Assembly: GCA_943370385.1 (NCBI GenBank)
Contig: CALRQT020000001.1
Span: 62,001 to 126,000 of the forward strand
Origin: BAIKAL-G1 sp943370385
Lineage (GTDB): Bacteria; Cyanobacteriota; Cyanobacteriia; PCC-6307; Cyanobiaceae
Direction: 5' to 3'
Length of the DNA: 64,000 bases
Shown: positions 53,703 through 60,822 of the stretch, in pieces
How positions within the stretch are numbered: the stretch's first letter is position 1
Layout of the letters: each line of letters begins with the position of its first letter
Translations under genes and position numbers: made by a program
Notes under the pieces: generated by a model
Databases searched by the model: none
What the model was told of the DNA's origin: nothing
Seen by the model: the letters and a program-made list of their open reading frames with translations, nothing else

Positions 53703-54068
53703 ATGACAATTTACGTGGGTAATCTTTCCTTCGATGCCGAAGTGGAAGACCTCCAGGGCCTCTTTTCCCAGTATGGGCAGCTGAAGCAGTGCAGCTTGCC
53801 CCTCGATCGGGACACGGGCCGCAAGCGTGGTTTTGCTTTTGTTGAGCTTTCCACTGATGCCGAGGAAGCCAAGGCCATCGACGAACTTCAGGATGTCGAG
53901 TGGATGGGTCGCATGATCCGGGTCAACAAGGCTGAACCCCGTGGCGGTGGCGGCGGCGGCGGCAGCCGTGGCGGTGGCGGCGGTTACGGCGGCGGTGGTG
54001 GCGGCTACGGCGGCGGTGGCGGCGGCGGTGGTTACGGCGGTGGTGGCGGTGGCCGCAGCCGCTACTGA
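53703..54068 (+). CDS. Glycine-rich RRM RNA-binding protein
   Basis: 121 aa. One RRM fold with RNP2 IYVGNL (residues 3-8) and RNP1 RKRGFAFVEL, followed from about residue 81 by a Gly-rich tail of GGGGYGGG-type repeats ending GGRSRY. Typical cyanobacterial Rbp architecture, comparable to plant GRPs; members bind RNA, are often cold-induced and affect mRNA localisation or stability. The tail DNA is an almost pure GGN repeat. A 13-bp-stem hairpin lies 50 bp downstream. Confidence 0.95.
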   Translation: MTIYVGNLSFDAEVEDLQGLFSQYGQLKQCSLPLDRDTGRKRGFAFVELSTDAEEAKAIDELQDVEWMGRMIRVNKAEPRGGGGGGGSRGGGGGYGGGGGGYGGGGGGGGYGGGGGGRSRY

Positions 54069-54117
54069 GCCCTCGCCCAGTTGCTGACTAGTTGCCCTTA
54101 AAGGGGGTCTGAGGTCA

Positions 54118-54148
54118 TCGCCAGGGGGATCCCTAATCCCTCTGGCGA
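54118..54148 (+). terminator. Strong hairpin downstream of the RRM gene
   Basis: TCGCCAGGGGGAT and ATCCCTCTGGCGA form a 13-bp stem with one G-U pair and a 5-nt loop, 50 bp after the RRM stop. There is no T-run, so it could be a stability element or a Rho-independent signal of the U-poor type. Confidence 0.55.
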
Positions 54149-54258
54149 CCCAGCCTGCCCCATTTGAGCGGCACCCTGGGCCCTGGGTGCCTGGTTCCGC
54201 CAGGTTCCCAGGCCCAGTCCCCCTAGCCTCTGGCCAGGCGAATCACCACCCCTTGGCC

Positions 54259-55353
54259 ATGGACCCGTTGGCCATCTCGCTGCTGGTGCGCTGGCTGTTG
54301 GGGTGGTTTCTTTGTTTGCGATTGCCCCGGCTACCCCAGCACTCCCTGGCGCCGGACCTGGCTTCTGAGTTGAGGCTGTCGGTGTTGATCCCGGCCCGCA
54401 ATGAAGCCCGCACCCTGCCCCGTCTCCTGGCTGCCCTGAAGCGGCAGAGCCTCCAGCCCCTGGAGGTGCTCGTGGTCGATGACCACTCCAGCGACGGCAC
54501 CGCCGCGATCGCCCAGGCCGCGGGTGCCACCCTCCTGACCAGCGCCCCCCTGCCCCCGGGCTGGACCGGCAAGAACTGGGCCCTTCACCAGGCCAGCCAG
54601 GCCAGCTCGGGTGATTTGCTGGTTTTTCTTGATGCCGATACCCAGCCGGGATATCACTTTCTGGCCCGGATCTGTGGGGCCCAGCGCCAGCTCGGTGGAC
54701 TGGTGTCCGTGCAACCGTTCCACCGCACCGAACGGCCCTATGAACAGCTCTCAGTGCTGTTCAACCTGGTGGGCTTGATGGCCGTGCCCCTCGGTGCCCG
54801 GGTGGGGGTGGCCTTTGGCCCCGCCATGGTCACCAGCCGCGCCGATTACCAGCGCATTGGCGGCCATGCCGCCGTGGCCAATCGGGTGGTTGAGGATTGG
54901 TTCTTGGCCCATGCCTATGAGCGCTCTGGCCTGCCAGTGAGCGCCTACATCGGCGATGGCGACATCGAATACCGCATGTATCCCGGCGGCCTGCGGGAGT
55001 TGGTGTTGGGCTTTGACAAGAATTTCGCCACCGCCGCCGGCGAGGTGCGCTGGCCCTGGATGCTGGCGGTGTTGCTCTGGTTGTCGGGGCTGTTTTGGGC
55101 GGCCTGGTGTTTACCCGCCTCCCTGCTGCATTGGCCGATGGTGGGGGATCGCTCCCTGCTGGCCAATCTGGTGTTGTATTTGGGCTTCAGCTTGCAATTG
55201 GGGCTGTTGACGCGCCGGGTCGGCTCCTTTGGCTGGATCAACGTGCTATTTCCCATCCCCGTAATCTTTTTCCTAGGGGTGTTTGTGCTGGCGATCTTCA
55301 ATTTGGAGCGGGGCACGATCGAATGGAAGGATCGGCAAATCCCGACCCGCTGA
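54259..55353 (+). CDS. Family 2 glycosyltransferase, CrtQ/CruC-like
   Basis: Membrane glycosyltransferase of about 364 aa from the ATG at 54259. GT-A fold: RLSVLIPARNEARTLPRLLA, LEVLVVDDHSSDG, LVFLDADTQPGYHFLARI with the DxD, then PAMVTSRADYQRIGGHAAVA and VEDWFLAHAYERSGL with the ED(W) catalytic motif. Three C-terminal TMs follow (WMLAVLLWLSGLFWAAWCLP; LLANLVLYLGFSLQLGLL; VLFPIPVIFFLGVFVLAIFN). Closest types are carotenoid glucosyltransferases of the CrtQ/CruC kind. The stop codon overlaps the next gene's start (TGATG), and the next gene is CrtO-like, which supports a carotenoid-glycoside role. Confidence 0.85.
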   Translation: MDPLAISLLVRWLLGWFLCLRLPRLPQHSLAPDLASELRLSVLIPARNEARTLPRLLAALKRQSLQPLEVLVVDDHSSDGTAAIAQAAGATLLTSAPLPPGWTGKNWALHQASQASSGDLLVFLDADTQPGYHFLARICGAQRQLGGLVSVQPFHRTERPYEQLSVLFNLVGLMAVPLGARVGVAFGPAMVTSRADYQRIGGHAAVANRVVEDWFLAHAYERSGLPVSAYIGDGDIEYRMYPGGLRELVLGFDKNFATAAGEVRWPWMLAVLLWLSGLFWAAWCLPASLLHWPMVGDRSLLANLVLYLGFSLQLGLLTRRVGSFGWINVLFPIPVIFFLGVFVLAIFNLERGTIEWKDRQIPTR

Positions 55354-55901
55354 TGGGCACCGGTTTCGACCCGGCGATGGTTGGGCCGAGGCTGGCGCCG
55401 CTGGGCCTGGTGAACCCGCTGCCGATGGCCCAACTCGAGGGGCTGCCGCTACTGGCCTGTGGCCTGGGCTGGCTGCTGTGGTCGGTGCTGGTGGGCTACC
55501 TGGGCCACCGCCTGCCCCTGGCGGCTCTCGATCACGACAACCTCTTGACCCGGCCCCGTCCCTGGGGTGAGCCCCTGGGCTTTTATGGCCAGCGCCTGGC
55601 GATTCGCCGTTGGAAGGCCTGGCTGCCCGATGCCGGCGCCCTGTTCCCGGGGGGGCTGCGCAAGGGGGAGCTGATCGGCCGCGATCGCCTACTCCTTGAG
55701 CGGCTGGTGGCGGAAACCCGCAGGGCCGAATGGGTGCACCTGGGGATTTGGCCCTTTTGGCTGGTTACGGCCCTGTGGCTGCCGCCCTGGGCGGTGGCGG
55801 CCAACCTGCTGTTTGCCACGGCCTTCAACCTGCCCTGCCTGTGGCTGCAGCGCTACACGCGGCTGCGCTTGGTGGCCCTGTTGGCCCGGCTGGGGCCCTG
55901 A
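55353..55901 (+). CDS. CrtO/CruD-like glycosyl-carotenoid acyltransferase homologue
   Basis: About 182 aa from the ATG at 55353. The pattern matches staphylococcal glycosyl-4,4'-diaponeurosporenoate acyltransferase (CrtO): YGQRLAIRRWKAWLPDAGAL, a family HRWK-LPD element; LLLERLVAETRRAEWVHLGI, equivalent to the ET(K/R)R-E-HL segment; and NLPCLWLQRYTRLRL, equivalent to the closing NxPC--QRYNRPR motif. Helices: LLACGLGWLLWSVLVGYL and LGIWPFWLVTALWLPPWAVA. Translationally coupled to the glycosyltransferase. Predicted to add a fatty acyl chain to the sugar of a carotenoid glycoside. An ATG at 55323 is an alternative start. Confidence 0.75.
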   Translation: MGTGFDPAMVGPRLAPLGLVNPLPMAQLEGLPLLACGLGWLLWSVLVGYLGHRLPLAALDHDNLLTRPRPWGEPLGFYGQRLAIRRWKAWLPDAGALFPGGLRKGELIGRDRLLLERLVAETRRAEWVHLGIWPFWLVTALWLPPWAVAANLLFATAFNLPCLWLQRYTRLRLVALLARLGP

Positions 55902-55959
55902 TTGGAATAAAGGCTTGAGCTTGCAACCAATCATTTCGTAGCGTGGCCAGACTGAAACC

Positions 55960-56175
55960 ATGCAGGATTCCAGTACCGATGGGGGCCCCTATCGGGTGCG
56001 CTTTGCCGATCGCCACGAGCGCAGTGTTCCTGATGAGGTGCGCGGGCCCCGCTTTGGCTGCCTGGATGATGCCCTGGCCTTCGCCCATCTCCAGGTGAAC
56101 AGCCGCAACGCTGCCCTGATTGTCGAAAAGCTGGCCCCAGGTGGCTGCTGGTTGCAGATGGCCCGCCTGGATTAG
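55960..56175 (+). CDS. Small conserved hypothetical protein (71 aa)
   Basis: Soluble 71-aa product beginning MQDSSTDGGPYRVRFADRHE and continuing GPRFGCLDDALAFAHLQVNS with an end NAALIVEKLAPGGCWLQMAR. Alternating strand and helix pattern suggests a compact alpha/beta fold. It is followed immediately by a strong terminator, which supports it as a real transcript end. Function unknown; similar short proteins occur in Synechococcus. Confidence 0.72.
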   Translation: MQDSSTDGGPYRVRFADRHERSVPDEVRGPRFGCLDDALAFAHLQVNSRNAALIVEKLAPGGCWLQMARLD

Positions 56176-56177
56176 GC

Positions 56178-56215
56178 CCCCAAGCCCCTCTGTCAGCCCA
56201 GGGGCTTGGGGTTTT
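56178..56215 (+). terminator. Intrinsic terminator after the 71-aa gene
   Basis: CCCCAAGCCCC and GGGGCTTGGGG form an 11-bp perfect stem with a 12-nt loop, followed by TTTT, just three bases after the stop at 56175. The T-run overlaps the stop codon of the convergent small minus-strand gene. Confidence 0.85.
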
Positions 56216-56348
56216 AGCGGCGGCCCAGCAGGTCCTCCCAGGTGGGAGCGGAGGCTGGGGCGCTGGGGAAGGGCCGGGGCTGGGCCGGGATGGGGGCGTG
56301 GCGGATCGGTCCGATCGCCGGCCGCAGGGCGGAAAGGGTGCTGGTCAT
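56214..56348 (-). CDS. Possible 44-aa Pro-rich small protein
   Basis: ATG at 56348 gives a short Pro-rich peptide starting MTSTLSALRPAIGPIRHAPI and ending PTWEDLLGRR. The ordered C-terminal WEDLLGR and the tight fit against the terminator support a real gene; similar short peptides occur near this type of locus in related cyanobacteria as far as I recall. Its size makes chance possible. Confidence 0.45.
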   Translation of the reverse strand: MTSTLSALRPAIGPIRHAPIPAQPRPFPSAPASAPTWEDLLGRR

Positions 56349-56544
56349 GGAAAAAACAGATGGTCGGTATGGATCTCGCACCGGGTGGCGTTCCTTCCCG
56401 CAAGGGGGAATCACACAGGAACGCCTGGCATGGACCTTGTTGCTGGCCCCAGGAAGCTCGGGGCGAGGCACGGTGCTGGGTCTGGCGATGGCGAATTCGA
56501 ACTCGCCGGCTTCTGCCAGATCCAGTAATGGTAGTTGACGGGGC

Positions 56545-57471
56545 TCAGGCGACGCTTGTTTGGGAAGCCAATCCGCACAGCTCTTCACTGACCTGCCAGA
56601 GCTGGCGCCGCTGGCTGCCATCGCGGGCCGCCGCCGCGATCGGGCAGGCCACGGGCCAGCCGCGCAAGTTGGCCAGGCCGCCGGGGCCATAGAGAGCTCC
56701 GCCGCGGGCCGCCGGGGCCACGGCCCCATGGAGCTGGGGCAGGGCCCCCATGGCGGCGCTCTGGAACAGGGGATCCATCAGCCGGTAGGCCAGGCCTTCC
56801 AGCCGGGAACCCTTGGCAGCCACCGAGCTGGGTTGCAGGTTGGTGCGGGCCAGCCCCGGGTGGGCGGCGATCGACAGGGTGGTGCTTCCTGCGGCCGCCA
56901 GCCGCTCCTGTAATTCCAGGGCCATCATTACGTTGGCCAATTTGCTTTGGCCGTAGGCGGTCCAGGGGTCGTAGCGCCGCTCGCCCTGCAGGTCGTCAAA
57001 GGCGATGCGGCCGAAGTAGTGGGCCCCCGAGCTCACGGTCACGATCCGGGCGCCAGCTTGCTGCTCCAGGAGGGGCAGCAGGGCGGCCGTAAGCGCGAAG
57101 TGGCCCAGGTGGTTGACGGCGAACTGCAGCTCGTAGCCATCGCGGGATAGGCGCCGCGGCGGCGCCATCACGCCGGCGTTGTTGATCAGCAGATCAAGGC
57201 GGCCGAATTCCCGTTGCACCTCTCTGGCAGCCGCGGCAACGCTGGCCAGGTCGGCCAGATCCAGATCGATCACCTCCAGGCCAGCCCGGGCCAGGGGCAG
57301 CAGCTGCTGACGAACCTCTTCTCCCCGGCTGCGCTGGCGGCAGGCCAGCAGCACGGTGGCGCCGCGCTGGGCCAGGGCCCGGGCCGTTTCCAGGCCCAGG
57401 CCACTGTTGGCGCCGGTCACCAGGGCGATGCGGCCGCTCTGGTCGGGGATGTCGGCTTCGCTCCAGGCCAT
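56545..57471 (-). CDS. Short-chain dehydrogenase/reductase
   Basis: NAD(P)-dependent oxidoreductase of 308 aa. Cofactor motif VTGANSGLGLETARAL, adenine site DLDLADLASV, structural NNAG in LDLLINNAGVMAPPRRLSRD, catalytic Ser in IVTVSSGAHYF and Tyr/Lys in TAYGQSKLANV. The length and the FDDLQGERRYDPWTAYGQSK stretch are typical of the retinol-dehydrogenase/protochlorophyllide-reductase-like SDR branch. True light-dependent Pchlide reductase is not implied. The substrate is unknown. Confidence 0.92.
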   Translation of the reverse strand: MAWSEADIPDQSGRIALVTGANSGLGLETARALAQRGATVLLACRQRSRGEEVRQQLLPLARAGLEVIDLDLADLASVAAAAREVQREFGRLDLLINNAGVMAPPRRLSRDGYELQFAVNHLGHFALTAALLPLLEQQAGARIVTVSSGAHYFGRIAFDDLQGERRYDPWTAYGQSKLANVMMALELQERLAAAGSTTLSIAAHPGLARTNLQPSSVAAKGSRLEGLAYRLMDPLFQSAAMGALPQLHGAVAPAARGGALYGPGGLANLRGWPVACPIAAAARDGSQRRQLWQVSEELCGLASQTSVA

Positions 57472-57536
57472 GGGGCTGATTCGCTGCGCTGCGCGGGGGG
57501 GGGGCTGGGTTGGAGCGTCCAGGCAGGCTCGCCTGC

Positions 57537-57657
57537 ACTCAGGCTTCTAAGACTCAGTCTTTTAGGACTCAGTCTCCTGGGACTCCGTCTTCTGGAGCTC
57601 CGTCTTCTGGAGCTCCGTCTTCTGGAACTCAGGCTTCCGGGAAGTCAGTCTTCCGGG
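57537..57657. repeat. 15-bp tandem repeat array, about eight units
   Basis: Unit consensus (plus strand) is ACTCCGTCTTCTGGA with variants such as ACTCAGTCTTTTAGG and ACTCAGGCTTCCGGG. Units start at about 57537, 57552, 57567, 57582, 57597, 57612, 57627 and 57642. Two central copies are identical. The last unit overlaps the stop codon of the minus-strand gene at 57645, so the array looks like an expansion of that gene's 3' end. It is not a CRISPR: units are contiguous with no spacers. Confidence 0.88.
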
Positions 57658-57902
57658 AACAACAGCGAGGCCAGTTCCTCCGGATCGACGTCGTAGACGC
57701 GGGCCAGGCTGGTTTCGATCGCGGAGGTCACTTCGCCGGGCAGGAAGCGCATGGCGTTGAGGGCGTCCTCGGCGATCTCCTCGCTCAGCAGGGTCTCCTC
57801 GCCGTCGAGTTTCTCGTCGTTGATCACCGCCATCACCCAGCTCTGGTAGGCGTAAACCAGATCGGAAAACTCCAGATCGGGATCGTTGAAGTCCAGGGCC
57901 AT
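57645..57902 (-). CDS. Small acidic conserved hypothetical protein (85 aa)
   Basis: From ATG 57902 the product starts MALDFNDPDLEFSDLVYAYQ, continues VMAVINDEKLDGEETLLSEE and ends with PEELASLLFPED. Very acidic and helical, without Cys. The frame is open upstream to 58025, but that region is basic and Pro-rich and overlaps the divergent gene, so the internal ATG is preferred. Its 3' end runs into the 15-bp repeat array. A small protein of unknown function. Confidence 0.72.
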   Translation of the reverse strand: MALDFNDPDLEFSDLVYAYQSWVMAVINDEKLDGEETLLSEEIAEDALNAMRFLPGEVTSAIETSLARVYDVDPEELASLLFPED

Positions 57903-57958
57903 GGGGCTTAAGGCGCATGCCCCTGCAGTTTGCCGTGGGGGCGGGGAGGATGGCAGGT

Positions 57959-58540
57959 ATGAGCGACACCCCCATCTTGGATCCCACGCCCGATCCCAGC
58001 CCCGATCCCTGTGCTGAGCTGCCATCCGATCCCACTCCTGAGTCCCACCAGCCCCAAGCCAGCCCTGGCATCGAGCGCCCCAGCGCCCTGGCCCTGCAGG
58101 CGACCCTGGTGGATTTCGCCCTGGGCGAGCTGGTGCGCCAGCAGCGCCAGAGTTTCCAGCCCCTCTGGACCCGCGAAAGTTGGGCCAAGCTGCTGATCTG
58201 GCTGGCCCTCAACTGCGGCTGCGGCACCGATACGGCCAGCCTGGAGGCCTTCGCCGCCGCCATCGGCCCGAGCCAGATGGCCCGCCTGCGCCGCCAGTTC
58301 TTCGAGCGGCAACTGGAGGACCTCAACTTGATGATCCTGGCCGATCCGGCCGAGCAGCAGGTATTGGTTTGGCCCCTGGGGCCCGCCATTGGCGCCGATG
58401 CGGCCCTTGACCTGGCCTTCGACCGGGTGGCTACGGCCCTGGAGCGGGTCGGCCTGCTCGATCAGGTGACTGCCGATCGGGGCCGCTGGCAGAGTTTGGA
58501 GGCGCTGGTCGCCGTGCCCTGGAGCCAGCCATGCAGCTGA
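57959..58540 (+). CDS. Conserved hypothetical protein (193 aa)
   Basis: From ATG 57959 an acidic Pro/Asp-rich start (MSDTPILDPTPDPSPDPCAE) leads into a helical domain: LQATLVDFALGELVRQQRQS, WAKLLIWLALNCGCGTDTAS, MARLRRQFFERQLEDLNLMI and a C-terminal ATALERVGLLDQVTADRGRW. The pattern is consistent within the gene and unlike shadow translation. It overlaps the start of the 2OG oxygenase gene by 10 bp, so they are likely cotranscribed. Function unknown. Confidence 0.72.
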   Translation: MSDTPILDPTPDPSPDPCAELPSDPTPESHQPQASPGIERPSALALQATLVDFALGELVRQQRQSFQPLWTRESWAKLLIWLALNCGCGTDTASLEAFAAAIGPSQMARLRRQFFERQLEDLNLMILADPAEQQVLVWPLGPAIGADAALDLAFDRVATALERVGLLDQVTADRGRWQSLEALVAVPWSQPCS

Positions 58541-59211
58541 TCCGCACCTACCGCAACCCCGGCTACGAGGCCCTCGCCGATGGGGTGATGGCCTTCTTCG
58601 ACCGCCGCGTCGACCTGCACAGCTCCGGCGTCTCCTTTGGACGTGCCGACGACGGGGCGAGCGATGGGGCCAGGGCCGGCGCCGCTGAGGGTCCTGGCGG
58701 GGCCGGCCCGGAACCCGACAAGGTGTCGACGGACATCAGCCTGGTGGCGATCGACCGCTCCGACCCGGAGGCCTTCGCCCTGGCCGATGTGATCCGCCGC
58801 GGCGTCACGGCGGCCCTGGAGCGTTACCTGCAGGAGCTGCCCCTGCTGCGCCAGTGCTGCCCGGAGCGCAGCCTGTTCGTGCTGCCGATCTTCAACCTGC
58901 AGCGCTATGCCCCGGGCGAGGGCTTCAAGAGCTGGCACTGCGACTGGACCACCACCGAGGAGGCCACCGAACCGGTGCGGCGGGTGCTGGCCTGGATCCT
59001 CTATTGCAATGACCTGCCCGAGGGCGGCACCGAGTTCCATTGGCAGGACCACCACGAACCGGCCGAACGGGGCAAGTTGCTGCTCTTCCCGGCGGGCCTC
59101 TCCCACATCCACCGCGGCCGGGTCAACCACCAGCACAGCAAAACGATCGCCACCGGCTGGATCAACGCCGGCACGCTGCCGGACTACGTGGGCCGGCTGG
59201 CGGCGGGCTGA
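58531..59211 (+). CDS. 2-oxoglutarate/Fe(II)-dependent oxygenase, prolyl-hydroxylase type
   Basis: 226 aa. The double-stranded beta-helix core shows the iron-binding HxD in SWHCDWTT, the distal His in LSHIHRGRVNHQHS and the following basic residue (K of SKTIATGW) for 2-oxoglutarate. A catalytic-loop-like FHWQDHHEPAERGKLLLFPA lies between. Similar to P4H-like hydroxylases that act on proteins or small molecules. An acidic/Gly-rich insert near residue 40-65 is a lineage feature. Its 3' end overlaps the convergent acyltransferase gene by 28 bp. Confidence 0.85.
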   Translation: MQLIRTYRNPGYEALADGVMAFFDRRVDLHSSGVSFGRADDGASDGARAGAAEGPGGAGPEPDKVSTDISLVAIDRSDPEAFALADVIRRGVTAALERYLQELPLLRQCCPERSLFVLPIFNLQRYAPGEGFKSWHCDWTTTEEATEPVRRVLAWILYCNDLPEGGTEFHWQDHHEPAERGKLLLFPAGLSHIHRGRVNHQHSKTIATGWINAGTLPDYVGRLAAG

Positions 59212-60581
59212 AGGGCACCCGCAGTAGCGCTCGCGCTCGGCTGGATCAGGGCCTCCAGGCGCCCCTGCAAATCGGCGGTGAGCGCGGCCACGGCAGCGCG
59301 GCGATCCCGGCGATAGGCCTCCAAGCGCTCCTGGACAACGATCGGCTGGTCGATGCGAATCAGGGCCCGGCGCTCCCCAAGCCGGGGCCGCTTGGCCGGA
59401 GTGCCTCCCAGGATGTGGCAGTGGGTGTCGTGCAGCAGCAGCAGGGTGTCGGCGAAGCGCTCGGCACTGGGGGCCTGGCGCACGTAGCTGCCGCTGACGG
59501 CCGTGAAGGCTTCGACAACGCGGATGTGCCAGAGCCGGGCCTGGGTTTCCTCCGCCAGCCGATCGGCCAGGCCGCTTTCCAGGGGGCTGCGTTCCCCTTC
59601 GCCGCTTAAGGCTGGAAACAGCCGATCCCAGCCGGCCTGCTCCAGGCGCCGGCAGCGGCTGGTTAGGTCCCCATGGGGGGTGATGTGGAAACTGGTTTCC
59701 ACCACCTCCAGGGCGGCCTCCAGGAGCTTCGAGAGCCGCCAGGCCAGGCGGGCGTTGGGGTCCACCAGGTCGTCCGGCGGCGGCGGGGTGCGCTGCTGGT
59801 ACGACTCCAGATAGAAGTGCTCAATCAACGTCAAGGTGCGTTCGGCCAGGGCGACCAGGCGGCCATAGAGGGCCTGGGGGGCAAGGTCGCGCCCACCCAC
59901 GGGCAGGCCGGCCTCGGCCTCGAGCCGGGCCAGAAGCGCTGCGATCGCCCCCCAGGGGGGCGTGGTGAAGCTGTATTGCATGCCGATTGGCAGCAGTTCC
60001 ATCGCTTCTGAGCGACCGTTTTTGGCCAGGTCGTCGGCGGTCCAGAAGGCCAGTTGGGCCACCCCGGGTTCCAGGGTGCTCACCACCTCGCTGTGGCCGT
60101 TGGTGCCCCCCTCCGGTGCCACGGCGAAGGGATGGCGGCCGTTGAGCAGTAGCTCCCGGGCACAGCGCAGGGCGGGCAGGTCGAGGCGGCCCCGCTGGAT
60201 CGAGCAACCACCGAGGCGGCGCAGCAGCCAGCCGGTCGGGGCCCCGGCCCAGAGCGGGATGCCCCGGTCGTAGAGGAATTGGGCATGGGGCCGCCGCCGC
60301 CAGGGCAGGCCGCGCCGCCGCGCCTCCCGCGGCACGATCCGCCAGAGCAGCTGGGCCAGGCAGGCGGGATCGTCGATGCTCGGGTGGCGAAAGGCGATCA
60401 ACAGCCGGCTTTGGCCCGCCTGGAACCGCCCGATCGCCTGGAGCAGGGGCTCCGGGTCGGGCACCACGACCTCGCGGATGCCGCTAGTGCCCAGCCAAAG
60501 GGGCAGCAGGGCCTGGGCCCCAGCCAGGACCCGACGGTCGAGCAGGGGGGGCAGGAAGGGCAGGGATGGGGCGGCTGGCAT
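59184..60581 (-). CDS. PlsC-like 1-acylglycerol-3-phosphate acyltransferase family protein
   Basis: 465 aa, longer than typical PlsC (about 250). Acyltransferase blocks: HPSIDD (block I HX4D) in LLIAFRHPSIDDPACLAQLL, GIPLWAGAPTG region, CSIQRGRLDL (block II-like) and APEGGTNGHSEV (block III, EGGTNG). The C-terminal half is an extra helical domain (LVDPNARLAWRLSKLLEAAL; RRLEQAGWDRLFPALSGEGE) of unknown role. Probably peripheral membrane, acting in phospholipid or lipid A-like acylation. ATG at 60581. Confidence 0.8.
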   Translation of the reverse strand: MPAAPSLPFLPPLLDRRVLAGAQALLPLWLGTSGIREVVVPDPEPLLQAIGRFQAGQSRLLIAFRHPSIDDPACLAQLLWRIVPREARRRGLPWRRRPHAQFLYDRGIPLWAGAPTGWLLRRLGGCSIQRGRLDLPALRCARELLLNGRHPFAVAPEGGTNGHSEVVSTLEPGVAQLAFWTADDLAKNGRSEAMELLPIGMQYSFTTPPWGAIAALLARLEAEAGLPVGGRDLAPQALYGRLVALAERTLTLIEHFYLESYQQRTPPPPDDLVDPNARLAWRLSKLLEAALEVVETSFHITPHGDLTSRCRRLEQAGWDRLFPALSGEGERSPLESGLADRLAEETQARLWHIRVVEAFTAVSGSYVRQAPSAERFADTLLLLHDTHCHILGGTPAKRPRLGERRALIRIDQPIVVQERLEAYRRDRRAAVAALTADLQGRLEALIQPSASATAGALQPAASRPT

Positions 60582-60822
60582 GGGCTAGGGCTAAGCACGG
60601 GCGGGGGAGCTGTCCAGGCGGCTGGCCAGGCCTCCCTCCAGGAAGGGGGCGCCCCAGATCCCTAGTTAGGGCCAGCTCCGCTTTGGGGTGGCAGGGAACG
60701 GTTCAGTCCGCCATCCGGCTCCCTGGCCCCGATGGCCCCTGGCTGGCTGGTCTGGAGGCGGGTCTTGGGAAGCACCCGGGGCCCCTTTGAGACCATGGGA
60801 CCACTGCCCCACCCCAGCCGCC

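Noticed and set aside
57537..57657. CRISPR array
   Set aside because: The 15-bp units are contiguous and without spacers, and no cas gene is near.
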